DNA from: Hoplostethus atlanticus
Taxonomy: Eukaryota; Chordata; Actinopteri; Trachichthyiformes; Trachichthyidae
Reading direction: 5' to 3'
Assembly: GCA_034670405.1 (NCBI GenBank)
Contig: JAXDDX010000033.1
Span: forward strand, 3,746,501-3,810,500
Length of the DNA stretch: 64,000 nucleotides
The translations under genes and the position numbers were made by a program. The notes beneath the pieces are model-generated. The model searched no databases and was not told the DNA's origin. It saw only the letters and a program-made list of their open reading frames with translations. Shown here piece after piece: positions 23,133 through 38,100 of the stretch; position 1 is the first letter of the stretch, and each line of letters begins with the position of its first letter.

Positions 23133-26100
23133 ACAGAGGTGGTCAACAGCTGTTAACCCCTGACCCTGCATTGTGTTGCCAGTGTGCTGGAGACAGAGAA
23201 GTCCCTTGTGCTTGCCGAAAAGGGCAGTGGCGATAACAATGACGTGGAACTGATCACAGCGGCAGCCAGCTTTCCGTCTGGTAGCCACCATGAACCCTGG
23301 TGGAGACTTCGGCAAGAAGGAGGTAAATAAAAACCTGCTGCCTATTACATATTGGAAAAATCTCTGGCAGTATCCACCACAGGCAGTGGAAACGTTTTGT
23401 TATTGTGTAGGCAGAGTCTGACTTCTGTGCCTCCTTGTGTTTTTGGCCAGCTCTCGCCGGCGCTTAGGAACCGCTTCACAGAGATCTGGTGCCCTCAGAG
23501 CAACAGCCGCAGTGACCTGGTGCAGATCGTCCAGCACAACCTGCGCTCTGGCCTCTCATTGGACGGTAACGAACACCAATCCATTAATTAATTTCAGACC
23601 CAAAGTGATGCGTAGACATAGGTCTCGTCCTGTCATGGACACTGAGAATCATACACGAACCTTTGTCAACTTTCTGCCGTTGAGTGCCGACACCAAATGC
23701 CGGCTACATTTTTCTTTCCTCTGAAATCCTGCTATTCTTTAGCTAGCTGGCTAATCAATGCAGCGGTCAGCCAAACCATACCATATAGTGGCTAGCCTGG
23801 CTTGGCCTGAAATGAAGGCCAAGAATTTCATCAGGAGTCAAAGTATTGAGGCAGTGATCCCAAGTTTGCCTTTATTGCAAATTTTAAATACATATGATGC
23901 TGTAGCTTTAGCTCACTGTTCCAATACTTTTGATGGCCTATACAGAATAATCATCTAAACTATAGTGTTATTGATTGATATGAATGACCGTCTTTGATCC
24001 CAACGTAGGTGGAGATATCGCAGAACTAATGCTGGACTTCATCGACTGGTTGACCGGGCAGGACTTCGGCCGGCGATGCATCCTGAGCGTCAGGGACATC
24101 CTGTCTTGGGTCAACTTCCTCAACGGCGTGTGTGAGCGCGACGAGGATGGCTTCATGACGATGGGAGCCATGGAGGACGAAGAGGAAGCAGAATGGGACC
24201 TCAGGCTGGACACCGTCACTGCCTTCATCCATGCCGCCTGTCTGGTCTACATAGATGGCATTGGCTCAGGTGAGCGAGTGGATTGGTTTCGTTGGCACCG
24301 TTCTCAATTGAATTAAACCAAGAACCAGAAGGGACATAAAATGGCCACCAAAAGGCTCTGTGATATCAGGTGAAAGCATTCTGTAGGTCTGTTGCAAAGT
24401 GTGTGTTATAGCACTTGCAGAAAGCTGTCATGTAACATTTTTCAGATTGATAATTTGCCACACAAAGCAAAGCATTTCACACTCCTGGGCAGGAATTACC
24501 TACTCATAGTGTTGGACAATATGATCTGAGGAAGTCTCCCTCTCTTGCAGGGACTACTGTATCCTGTGCAGACAATGCTCTCCTGGCTCGCCGGTTATGC
24601 CTGGGCTTCCTGCAGCAACGACTGAGCAAGATGACCAAGCTGGATCAGGACATGCTGGATGCCCTGAGGGTCTATGACACCAGCATGCCTAGGGAACCAC
24701 AGTGGGGCGATGACTTTTTCGGCATTGACCCCTTCTACATCGCCTTAGGTTTGGACTCCAATATTTATAAATGTCATTTCAAGTGAAGTGCATTGCTGTC
24801 AATATTGAGCGGCAGTGGCTTCAATTACGATATAGCCCATTTTGAATGATGATGGTTTGACAGGATGTAACTTTTACCTTCGTTCCCATGCAGGGCCTCA
24901 GAATGAGAGTCGTAATCTGCCAGACTATGCCATCGCAGCAGGCACGACAGCAGTGAATGCCCAGAGGCTCCTGCGGGCCTTGAAGCTGCAGAGGCCAGTG
25001 CTGTTGGAGGGCTCGCCCGGCGTGGGTAAGACCAGCCTCGTTGCAGCGTTGGCAAAGGCCTCTGGGAACCACTTGGTCAGAATCAACCTTTCGGAGCAGA
25101 CGGTAAGCCATTGTTGGACTTCATACCGGCTCTTTCAATTATGCTGTTAGGGTCTTTGTTTCTGTTGTGCCACTGTATTGCATGATCATGGAAGGAGTGT
25201 ATGCCCTTAGATTTCATATGGACTGACCACCATGTACTGAATGTGTTTTGCTGATGGCATGACTGATGCCATGCTCTCTCTGCCAGGATGTAACGGACCT
25301 GTTCGGGACAGACCTGCCTGTGGAGGGAGGGAAGGGAGGAGAGTTTGCATGGCGTGATGGCCCCCTTTTGGCTGCTTTGAAAGCAGGGCACTGGATCGTC
25401 TTAGATGAGGTATGGACCACTGTTCAACCAAGCAGTTTTCATAGTTGCATATGACATTTTCATGTTTTTGTACACCAGTTTTTAGGGTTTGGATGTAATA
25501 TGTGATTTGTACCAGAGTGGTTCTAAGCCTTTTTAATTTGTAACCCCTCAAACAATGTGATGCCTCCCCAGATGCCAGCATATACGTGAAATTGCAAGCT
25601 GTGATACCATATTGTGATTTGTTTTCTTCCTGTTTTCAGGCTGCTTCACGTAATTTTATATTAGAAGAAGCTGCAGATATTCACACATAAATAATAACCA
25701 TGGTATTATGTGTATACATTACAAACCGATGACCCGTGTTCCTTTCACCGGCAGCTGAACCTGGCCTCCCAGTCGGTACTGGAGGGCCTGAATGCCTGCT
25801 TCGACCATCGAGCAGAGATCTACATCCCGGAGCTGAGCATGAGCTTCCAGGTTCAGCATGAGAAGACCAAGATCTTTGGCTGCCAGAACCCCTTCACCCA
25901 AGGTGGCGGACGCAAGGGACTGCCCAAATCCTTCCTCAACAGATTCTCTCAGGTAAATAACAGTCAAGATGGTTGTTTAAATATTGAATTACTTCAGGGG
26001 GTGGGTTGGCGTCTTGAAGTTGGAGTGGGCGTGGAGTTTTTGTTCCAAAACAGAGAGTAAGGGCCAGAAAGTTAATTTTGAAAGCCAGAGGTATCCTGCC

Positions 26101-29100
26101 AAAGCAGTCATTGAGTCATTGGTATTGATCAGTAACACTATCAACCCCCTGCAGATATGTTATGGTCATTTTGTGCTATGGGGCAATTATTGCCCCTTTA
26201 ATTCCTATTGATGAAATCTAATTTGCCCGTGTGTTTCCAGGTTTTCGTGGACCAGCTCACCAGCAAAGACATGGAGTTCATTGGAGACTCCATTTTCGCC
26301 ACCATTGATAAGGAAATCATCACTAAAATGGTGGAGTTTAGTAATAGGGTAGGTTTCTCTTATCTTTATCTTTCCAAGCTTTTCTGAGGGACTGTATCCT
26401 GGAGAATGTGTGTATGTGGAACATGGGACTGGTACCAACTAAAGATAATGGCCACCAGCCAGTCCAGCTCTGGGCCATTACAGAGTGCAGAAGTGTCCTA
26501 ATGCACTGTGTTCTAGTGATTTGTAGACCTGTGCCATCTAGAGGTCATAGATTTGTTGATTTTTGCATGTCTGGAAAGTCACGAAGGAATGGAAAATAAA
26601 TGTCACAATTTCCAGGTCTACTCATTTTGTATAGTTGTAGATTCACTGTCATTTCACATTTTGTGGTAACTGTTGAGAATAATCATATTGCCCAGGCACT
26701 ACCAAAACATCAACCAAAATCTTCAAATCCACCCAAGAAACTGAGTTCTGGAAAAACAATAGAAATCTGAAATGAAAACATGTAGTAATCCTGTTGTTGG
26801 GAGATTTATTTCAGATTTATTTCTAGGTAGACCTCACAAACTTGACAGCCAAGATGTGTTTCATGCAGTTTTCAGTCTTAGCTTTATCTTAGCTTGTTTC
26901 CAGTCTTAGTTTTGTGTCTCCACCTCCACCAGCTTGTCCACGAGGTGTCTGTAGAGAGGCGATGGGGTCAGAGAGGAAGCCCCTGGGAGTTCAACCTGCG
27001 CGACATGTTCCGCTGGTGTCAGCTGATGCAGGCCGACCAATCACCAGGGTTTTTCAACCCAGGCCAGCACGTGGCCTTGGTGTATGCTGATAGGATGAGG
27101 GCAGAGGCCGACAAAGCCCAGGTATGCTATGTTAACCCTTTGCTTTCACTTTAGTGTCCCATAAGCAACATGTTTTGTGGTGCATGCTGAAGATAAACCA
27201 ATATAAATCTGAGAAAATATCAAGTTTGCAGCTGCTACTGCTGCAAACCTTTCTCTGACTTCAAATGTGATTGGTATGGTGAGAATATTTTCTTTGAGTG
27301 TAAATGCCAACATCTAAGTTCTCTGCATAATGGCACAAAAATAACACAGAATAATATAAAATAAAGTGAAAGCAACAAGATAATCATTGGCTATGAACCC
27401 ATCAGATAATGATACTAATGAAGCCAAATGAAAATCATTGATAGTAATATAATAAAGTGTAATTTGGCTGGCATCCTTTTCATCCTGTGAAACCCCCCCT
27501 GTCCCATCCAGGTGTTGACTTTGTTCAGGAAGGTGTTTGGAGAGGACTTTGAGCCTTACACAGGTTCAAGACAGTTCCACATCACTCCACTCAATCTACA
27601 GGTTTGTCAAAATTCCCAAACTTCATCCTGTTTTTCAGCAGCGAAAAGTGCAAAGTTTAAGACCCCTTCTCATCCTCATCTGTATCTTGTTTGCTGTTCA
27701 AGGTGGGCTTCTCAGTCCTACTACGCAGCGGTGGAGCCCCCGTGGCCCTGGACCCTCCACTGTCCATCACACACCAGGCCCTGCGACCTCTGGAGTCCCT
27801 GATGAAGTGTGTGGAGATGGGTTGGATGTCCATACTTGTCGGCCCCACAGCCAGTGGGAAGACGAGCCTGGTGAGGCTCCTGGCTCTACTAACAGGACAT
27901 CGCCTCAGGGTCATGGCTATGAACAGCGCCATGGACACCACGGAGCTGCTGGGAGGCTTTGAACAGGTAAACATGAACTTGAACTTGAATTTTGGATCTC
28001 TGGACTCAGCACTGTTAGCATTGCTCATTGAAACCAGTTGATACCAGTGCCACAAGCTTGCAGCACCCATTGTTTTTTGTCCTCTTCACTTAATGAAATG
28101 GGGTTTCATTTTCACCCCTTCTCCAGGTGGACATTATGCGGCCCTGGCAGCAAGTGCTGGAGAGCGTGGACTACATAGTTGCCATGGTGACGAGGCGCGG
28201 CCTGATGTCGCTGGACGTCGGCGTCCAGGACACCGAGTTCCTGCTGAAGACGTGGGGCCTGTTCTGCCACTGGTTGAAGGAGGAAGGGCTGGAAAGGACC
28301 GGGGGAACGGTCAACTCTGAAGCCCTGAACAAACTGGAAGTTATCATCCTCCTCCTGCAGAAGCTCAACACCAAGCTGAAAGTGTTCACAGGTAATCCCC
28401 TACACACTATCTGATAAAAGAAAAAAAACTAAGAGCTGGAATTCAAATAATATAATAATTCAAACAAGATGAAAAAATGAGGTTGTATTTTAGATAGAAC
28501 AATGTTATTCGAAACTCTGGGGATACCAAATAACCGCATCTTCGTTTAGAAGAGAACCAAGACCTTTATTTCCAGGCGGTCTCGGTTCTCTTCCAAGCGA
28601 ACTGCAGTGCGGTTTGTTCAAAGTGAGAATGTAATCTGAATCAACTACAGGAAATTACCCCAAAACGCAAGGTTTTATGGGTATTAGGAGGAGGATGTTG
28701 ACATCTGATAGCTAGCAGTTACTCATGCTTGGAAAAAAATCTAAATCGATGGCAAACCACAGTCTGGAATGATGTATGATCATTTTCGCCAGACTGTGGT
28801 TTGCCATCGAGTTTGATTTTTCTTTTCTTTCTTTTTCTTGATGTGTTCTTCACTGGTATGAACACCAGACAAGTCCATCATGCTTAAGTTAAATTACAGT
28901 GACTGGAATCTGATTGGTTTCGAGTTCCTCTTTGCTTCCAAAATCTCTTTTCCTGTGTGATGGCAGGTCACCAAAACTCTGTCCAGTAAACAAGCTGCTT
29001 CGTGACTTTTCTTTAAAATCCTTTTCCAGTACTGTAACTGTTTGTTTCTTCGGCTTTGTCCTTCAGACATGTCCAAGCTGCAGATGGACTTCACCCTGCT

Positions 29101-32100
29101 GAAGGAGCGCCTGGCCCAGCTGGAGGATGGCTGGACCAATGGAGGCTTCGAGTGGCTGGACGGCATGCTGGTCCAGGCCCTGCAGGCTGGTGATTGGCTG
29201 CTCATGGACAATGTCAACTTCTGCAGGTGTGGAAACGGCAGTGCTTGTTATTTGTTCAGTTGTCCGCCTGTCTGTCTATCTGCAGAAAGAGGGGTTTCCT
29301 TGGGATTTAGGAAGGGATCCTCTGGTAGCATCAACATTGGGGTGGGTTTCACAAATGGATAGTAAAGAGTTTGAACGCCATCAAAGGCTACACCCTCCAT
29401 CAAACCAAAGATCTCCTCAGAAATCTACTTTCTTTTCTTTAGTTGGTCAGAAAATATTTACCTGGTTCCTATGCAGGTGTGGAAATGTATGGAACATTAA
29501 TGTGATAATTTGCAGGTCTATAAAACTTTGGGAATTGCTAAAGTCTGGAAAAGTATGAAGAAACTTTTGTTCCGTCCTGATACACATATGACTTTAAAGT
29601 CCAATCACATTCCAGTCTGGAAACCGTTTGGGGCTGGATTTTGACATGGACGTTGTACGAACCGTGTAGGCCTGTTGGTCATCAAAAATGTGGAGGTTTG
29701 AACTAATCATGTGTTGTGGGATCCTGTCCAGTCCCTCTGTACTGGATCGCCTAAATGCCCTGCTGGAGCCTGGCGGATGTCTGACCATCAACGAACGTGG
29801 CGTCATCGATGGAACGACCCCCAAAATCAACCCGCATCCCAACTTCAGGTAGTAGGCAACATCATGACTATTCGCTTGTTGCACATCAGGCCTCGGCGAG
29901 TAGTCAAGCTCAACCTTTTGCGTACGATTGTGCAGGTTGTTTCTGACCATGGATCCGGTGCATGGCGAGATCTCCAGAGCCATGAGGAACAGAGGGGTCG
30001 AAGTTTACATCCCGGGGGAACATGAGGGGGTCTGCTGGGACACGTTGGACTTGAAGACGGTGCTTCACACTGCAGGGGTGACCGGAGACTGTGTGTGTGA
30101 TCTGCTGATTGAAATACATAAAAGCATCAAATGTGCGATCTGGGGTAAGCACACAGATGTTTGTTTTTTGTAGAGAATATTTCTTGAAAGGTTTTCATTT
30201 ACCTGTTCATTTTCTCAGTGGCATCATATGCTATGTTCGCACCGGCAGCTCAAATCCATTTGTTTTCACATATCTGATGCAAGTCGGATATTTTTTCGAT
30301 TGGCAAAGCTTCCATGACACTAGCTAGTCAACATGTGCGCGCCTGTGTTGTTACTATGACAACCAATGTTGTAATTGCAGAGTATACTGATTAAACAAAA
30401 ATCCAGTCTGGTCAACTGTAAATTTCTATGTAGAAATCAGATTTGAAAAACCAATTGGATTTGTCTGCTGTCTAGATAGCCATAGTGGATCTGTTCAGTC
30501 AGTCTGCAGAGTCAATAAAAAAATCCTCCTCCTATCGTTCAGATTCCCCGGCCTCGTCGGTGGCCTCCCTGCTCCACGCTGCCACCCTGCTGTCCTGCCA
30601 GCTCCAGAGAGGCGTGGATTTGCCCAGCGCCCTGCAGCATGCCTGTGGAGAGGCGTATTCCCTCTGCCAACGCAACACTGCCAGCCAGAGGGTACCGACA
30701 CCCCCTTAGCAGTGTTTCTCCTTGCTATGTTTGTCTTGTTTAATAGCATTAGATAGCACTTTAATAGCACTAGAATTTCAATAGCTAGCTAAAAAAACAA
30801 TCTAAAAAAGAGCTACCCAGTGAACACAGGTGCCATAAAGCAATAGAGCTGATCTTATTTGTTTACGTATTATATTAATGTCTCAAAATGAATGTGGTAA
30901 TAATTTATTGTTGTTCAAATGCTACACATAGCACCTTTAAGGATAGGTATCAACAAATACTGTTTTCCGTCCCTCCAGCAAGCCCAGCAGGTGATCGAGC
31001 AGCACCTGGCCATCCTGGACACCGAGGACTGGGGCAGCGGGCTGCTGTGTGCCGGGGTCTGGCCCGACGGCTTCCCCTCCGCCCTCCTCTCCACGGAGGA
31101 CTCCTGCTTCTCCTCTGTCCTCCGAGATGGGCAGGTCCTCTCCTTCTGCCTCAACACCCTCAGCCTGCAGGGCAAAAGGTAAACCCTGGGGTGTAAAGGG
31201 GGTCTTAAGAGTTTGCAGCCTAGTGGTTAAGACATCGTAGCACACCAGGTTCCACAGACAAGACTGACTCAGACCTTTTCATTCCCTTTCTCTCATCTCT
31301 GCTGTCACTCTCCAATGAATTGTGTCTAATAAAGCAGAAAATGTCATTAAAGAGTAATGAAATATACAGTTTCAGCCTGTCTCCACCCAGCAGAAATGCC
31401 AATTTCAGTGGTGGAGCGTGAGGGAAGAAGAGGGTGTGTCTGTAAAACTGGGAAGCAAATACATTTTTTCTGCTGAAATTGTATCTGCAATGTTGAATTG
31501 ATGTCCAGGTATTGTCAGGTTTCCCCATATAGATGTCAAAAAACATTCATTATCACAATATCAGAGATTATTCTTAAGACATTATAGGTGAATAACGTAG
31601 TGATCGTGTCTGCGCAGGAATCGTCCCCTCAGTCTGAGTGACCTGCAGAGGGCGCTGCAGAGTAGCGGCGTCCACGAGGGGATCGTGTTCTCTGGAGGAG
31701 TGGTGGATCTGGAGGACGGCGACGCTCTGCGGCTGATCCCCACGGCGGTCCGACTGCTCACCGAGAGAGCCACCCACGGAGACTGGATCCTCCGCAGCAA
31801 CTGGCTCTCTCACCTGGGGAAGAGCTACAAATATGCCCCCGGTTGGTTCATTTGCTCCTTTTAGCCTATTGACGATTGAGAGTCTGGATCTAGGACTGCA
31901 CTATAAATTGAGAAAAATACTGACTACTGCAGTTTCCAAATCAGAATTAAGTTGTTTCAGACTGCTTCCTACACAAGGTGTTCATGTGCCGTACAGATTT
32001 CCTGGCCAACAAATCAAGCTGCATGTCAGCAAAAATCTTTCCTTTTTAGTCAAACTGGAAAAATCCTAGACATCAGCATCCCAAGTTTATATAGCAATCG

Positions 32101-35100
32101 CATTACACAGTAAAAATGACAATGGGATTTTTTATTGGTCAATATTGTGCAGCCCTATCTTTTTTTGTCTCTGATACAAAGTGACTGTGGACTCTTTCAG
32201 ATCCAGCGCTGGTCCAGGTGGAGGCAGGAAACCGGGCCCTGAAGGCGGTGTTCAGTAGCAAACTGGCTGTCAAGGGCAAGTCGCTCACCGAGTTGCTCCA
32301 GCCACACAGCACAGGTACGCTACCTTCAGTACGCTACTCCCTGGGTTTTTAAAGGGATGGGCATAGGTGTTAACATTGCAGGGGATTGTAGACGATGCTA
32401 TAATAACCCGTAGAGCTTTAGTACTTTCTGCATGAATGTGAGGCATGGTGTTGCTGAAAAAGCCTGAGATGTGCTCGTCAAACCTTCCCTGCCACCCGTT
32501 GTGTTGTTGTCAGATGAATACAGGATTCTGGTGGACATGCGCTGGAACAAACAGTACCTGGATATCCTAGCCAACAAGTGTAACTTTGAGGATGAGGAGA
32601 GATACATGGAGTTTCTGGAGGCGCTGAACGCAGTCGCCAACAGGTAGGATGACTTGATCTGGCTGATCAATTTGCAGTTTTACAGCAGGTTTTAGGCATT
32701 TAGCTGACACTGTATTCCAGAAACACCTTATGGACTGCTACTGTAGAACAAGCCAGTGTTCATGAATGCCATACTTACAAGCCTCGTAGCAAATCAAGTG
32801 CAAGAGACAATACAATCCTGAGAAGCAGAAACAGGGTTCCTACATCTGGAGTTTGAAAATAAACTTATTTCCAGTTCTTGAAAGAGTTGAACAAAAGCAC
32901 TGGAAAAGTATGGAAAAATATAAGTCATGATGTGACTACACATGTAATGTAGTTGTAGATCCACCTATTGTGATACTCAGTGGTTGTAGAGTAATCTAGA
33001 TTGATGTTACCTAGCCACTATCAGCATATTGAACGCTGACCCTCAATCAGTTAAGAGACTGGGTGTATGAACCCTGAGGAAAAAGATGGAGAGCTGTTGG
33101 TCGTCCAGGATTCGGTCCCTCATGTGTCGAGTGATAATTATGTGTTTCTCTGTTTCCTAGGATTGTCCTGATGATGGACCGAGAGGAGAGGTCCGTCATC
33201 TGCACCTGTGCTATCAATCTGTCAGCACAAAACTGTGCCCTGAGACTCGCCACAGCCTTCAGCAAAGGTATGCAGCAGCACTAGTAGTAGTAAAGAGTAT
33301 ATATGAGATGGCAGAAATCTGACTCAATGTCGATGCATCACCTGTATGAATGGTTGAGATTTCTTTTTGCCTGGATCCAACCACCTAAATGTCTACTTTT
33401 CCCCCAAATCTCCAACATTGCATATCATTTGGTCGATGTATTTGTCCAAATTGAGCGCATCAATTTGAGCATGTGCTGCTAGAGTGGGAGTGGATCCTCT
33501 GTGTCTGGTAGCATTAGTGAGATCCTCCACCCACTAGAGAGCCGAGCGTAATGCAGAACGAGCATCAGCTTGTGTTCTCCATCCTCACAGGGACCGTGGA
33601 CATCGGCCATCTGCCCCACCCGGTGCTGATGCACCTCCGGACCTTCTTTGACCTGTGGGACTCCTTCACCCTGCAGGCGGTGCAGAGCGGACAGCCCTAC
33701 ATCTCAGACCACATCATGTTTGAGGTGAGCCGTAGTATTACTACCACTACTGCTACTATGAATACTTATACGAGTATTTGTACTCTTAATGCTGCTACTA
33801 CAACTATTATTATCATTATTATTGTTATTGTTATTAATATTGTTGTTATTGTTGTTGTTGTTGTTATTATCGTTATTATTATGAATATTATTATTATTAT
33901 TATTATTATTGCATGGTGTTTTATGTAAAATAGAACCAGGAAGTCATTACAGAGAGAGTCTCCTCACTCTGGGTGTGTGCGTGTGTGCGTGTGCGTGTGT
34001 GTGTGCGTGTGCGTGTGCATGCAGATCCTGCAGCTGCTGCAGTGGCGAGATCGTTTCTGGGACGTCTGCAACACGCTGCCGGCCGACTCCCAGGGCGTCT
34101 CGGTCCTCTCTCTGCACTGGCAGTGGGTCCAGAAACACCTCATCCTCCGGCTGCCTCAGCTCCTCCTGGGAGACGCCGCTGCCACCTTCGAGTAAAAACA
34201 TTTCTCATAATTTGATATTTTCCAGTGAAATCAGTTTATGAAGAGGTATTACAGGTGAACAGGGAAAAAAACTGAAAACATGTTTTGTATTATGACTTAT
34301 TTTGTTTGTAACATTCAAACGATATAACTGTTTAGTATTATTTCTATTTTATCATCCAACGTCTACAACTCTAAATACCCTTACCATGATACGGTTGTTG
34401 CTTGTGTTCCAGAGGACAACAGGAGCTCCAGACAGTGTCAGCAGCGATCCAGACTGTACTGTCCACCCCGGTCTCTGTGGCCACTGCTCTGAAAGGCATC
34501 CAGAAGACCCTGGGGAAAGCTCTCCCATTCAAGGTGGGGAGAAACTAGACCTGGATATGGTAACACTTGTTATGTTTTATTTGTTTGTGGGATTAAAAAA
34601 TGTCTATCTCGTCCAATATATCTGTCTGGACGATCACAGGAAAGTATTTGAAAGTCAATTTAGTATACATGTCCCCCAACTTCTCACCTGACAATATCTG
34701 AATTGTCCTGATGCTGAATTGTCCTGATCCCATCCAACTGGTAACTCCAAGTTAAAACAAACACACTCACCCCTTTCCTTCCGTCGTTCTCCTCCAGTTG
34801 GAGTCGGTTGCCGAGTGTGCTTCCCGGCTGAGGGTCCTGAGCAAAGCGCTGGACGTGAGCGACCTGAGGTTGGACGCCACTACCGACCTGTGGAGGCAGG
34901 AGCTCGTCCGACTGCAGGGTGCCGGGCTGGGGCTGGACACCAAGGAAAGCCTCCTAGAAGCCTGGGGCCTGGTTCTGCTAGCCAACAACCAGCTGGATCC
35001 CCAGGAGTCTGGTAAGATGGTGCCACAGAAAGAGAAATTACGTTGTAATTGCTATTTACTAGAATTATCCAGTAGGGGGAGCTCTAATACAAGTGTGAGC

Positions 35101-38100
35101 AGCTGATGCGCTACTTCTGTAATACGATCTTTTACATCTTTTATCTATCAAAAAGTTCTTTCTGTGTTTATTTTTATTTATTTGTTTGCTTATAAGTTCA
35201 ATGTTCTCAAATATAGAAAATGTAATAAAATATAAGTTTTTCAAATTGATTTGAAAATTTTGCACTTTTTGACAAAATATCGGTCAAAACATCGGTAATC
35301 GGTGGGCTAGGACTCTCCTAAATCGGGATCGGCATCGGACCCAAAAATCTGCCATCGGTCGGGCTCTAAAAATGACCATGACATATCTGCAGAGGGTTGA
35401 TAGGGTTGTCGATCAATACCAGTGAGTCAACAATTACTTTGGCAAGCTGAGATTTCTGGCTTTTAAAACTCTTTCTACCCGTACTTGAAGACGAAACTCC
35501 CCAGGTTCTATTGGCGTTTTCCTACTGGCCATCGATAGAGGTCAATAAAGGTCATAGATCACTTAATGCTCCTTTAAACGTCCCCTAGTGTAATATACTG
35601 TGGTCAGCCATCTGCAGCGTTCGGTGTCGTGCTCAAGGACACTTCCATCATCTCTGGCTGTTGTTGGGATCGAACCTGTGACCTTCTGGTTACAGGACCG
35701 TCTCTCTGTAACAACCAGGCCTCGATGCTGACCCATAACATGCATCACCGTTTTGTTTTTTTCCTCACCTCAGGAGTCTTGGAGAGGTTGGTGTCCTGCG
35801 TGGAGCAGCAGCAGAGTCAAATGAGTTCCCGTGGGCTCCTGAAGGTCCACGCCATGTCCAGGGAGGAGGAGCCAGGAGACGGCGCCCATCTGGCCAGGGA
35901 GGAGCTACAGCAGCTCAGCCGCAGGGCCCAGCTCTGGCCTCTGATGGAGGAGCTGGCTCTGCTCAACCAGCTCCGGCTCAGCGCTGACCTGCTGCAGCTG
36001 GCTCTCACACAGGGGTAAGGCTTAAAGTTTGTTAATAGTGTGTGTGGTTATCTATCTACCTACCTAGCTACGGAGCCCTACCTTTCACGGCATCGATAAG
36101 ACTGTTTTGTGAAGTAGTCCTGTTAATCCACAGTGACCAGGAGGTTGAGGACAGCCTACGTCGGGAGCTCTCCAGACATCTTCGCTTCTGCCTCCAGTCC
36201 ACGCCGATGAACGTCAGTCAGCTCCAGCCCCTCTGGTTCCTGCTCAGCAGCGACCGGGTTAGTAGAAGGAGTCTCGGGTTTCCTGGAGTATTTGGGATTG
36301 ATTGTCTGCAGTATGTCCTACAATCTAAACTCTAATATAAGAACTGAGGTGGTGTAGAGGTTCAGCCATCGTTGGTGAGTCCAACTTTCTCTGGGTGGTT
36401 TAGGTGAAAGGTTTTTATTTCACACTTAAGTTTTGGTTTATCACTTCCTGTCCGCCAAGAAGATTTCGAACCAGTGTCCATACAGCGAATCCGTTGTATC
36501 TCAGTTAGGGAGGATGGGAACGATCTTCTCTGTTGCCGATCTACCTTTTGATTTTGATTGTTGGGAAAAAATAAGCATGAAAGTCTTGGGCTGAATTCGG
36601 TAAAGCGGCAAATGTACTAAGTGATGCCGTTCTCAACCTAGCCAGCAGAGGAGCTGCAGTTTGTGTGGTGTGACCTGCTGTCGGAGGCCTTGGCTGCCCT
36701 GTGGACCAGCAGCGTGACCTCTGACCCTGACCGCTGGCTGAAATGGGACCCCCTGTGTCCTGAAACCAAAAGGTCTTCCAGATCACACCACGGGGCCGAT
36801 AACATGGTATTTTAAATTCCTTCATTGCGTCATGGTGTAATCTACATTGAATCCAAATTGATACTGGCAACTGGATAGTATTGGTGCACTAAAACAGAGC
36901 AGACAACATAATACACAATACATATTTCTGTTATCAAGGGTGTCATCGGCTCTTGTCCTTCTTCTTCCTCTTCAAAATAAATGCCTGTGGAGTAATTGGG
37001 AGGGTATCCGTTTGATGCCACTGTATTGATATCAGTCCCGTGGTTATCCACACAACTGAGTTCCTAGTGGTTTGATGAATCGCTCTGTCCACTTCCTCTT
37101 CAGGGTCCTGCCCTGCTGAGTAAGGCCGTGTGGTCGCGGTGTATGCTCGGCGTGCTGAGCAGCAGCGAGGCCGGCGGTCGGTGGGATCCCTCAGGAACAG
37201 CCCTCCTCTCCTCCTCCCATGTCACCCTGGGGGAGTGGAGAGAGAGGATACAGCAGCTCCAGGATGTTACCGCCGTGCTGTGGGACAACATGGCCATCCC
37301 TGCCCTGGCTGAATTCAGGTAGAGTCCCAAGAGGAAGACATGCTCCCCTAGTTTAGGATGAAGAATATAGCAGCACTCCTGCAGAAGTCTGAAAAAAGTG
37401 CAGAAAATGTGCTTCTTATCCTTGCTTGTCCTGTGATTGTCTTTCTTTCTGGTCCTCCTTGTCCGTGGTAAACCCGACTCATCTGGTACTCCAAGCAGAT
37501 GAAACAATTGCTGTGAATTATTTCCAAATTCTGTTTGACCACATTTTACCACGTCTCCGTTTCCATCTTCTGCTCCTCAGGGGAACAGACTTCAGGCTGC
37601 AGGGCATGGTACTCCGTAGGCAGCTTCAGAGCATTGCCGACCTGCTGCCGCCAAGCCTGCAGGAGGGCTACATGGAGAGCTGTGAGAGCCTGGTGGAGGA
37701 CCAGGACCCCCTGATAGCTGCCCAGGAGATCCAGACGGCTCTCAGAGACTTCCTGCCTCCCAATCTGCTCCCAGAGGGCCTCCTGGAGGTCTGCATAACC
37801 TGCCTGCAGCAGTATGTCCAGAACAAAGTGCAAGGCACCAACCAGTTGGCCCGCTCCGGAGTGTTCTGGGTCAACTTGGGCTTGCTGCAGATCAAAGTGT
37901 GGACACCACAGACTATCTTTGACCCGGCCGTGAAGAGGGCCTACAAGCTCAACTATGCTCAGGAGGAGGTAAGTCGCACTTTATTCATTTATAAGGGACA
38001 GACTTTAATTTACATGGACAGAGTGCATTATGAGTCCCCCTCTGTTTCTCCCAGCTGGCTTTGCTGCAGGAGGAGTGGCGAGGACGTAGCCTGTCTTCTC

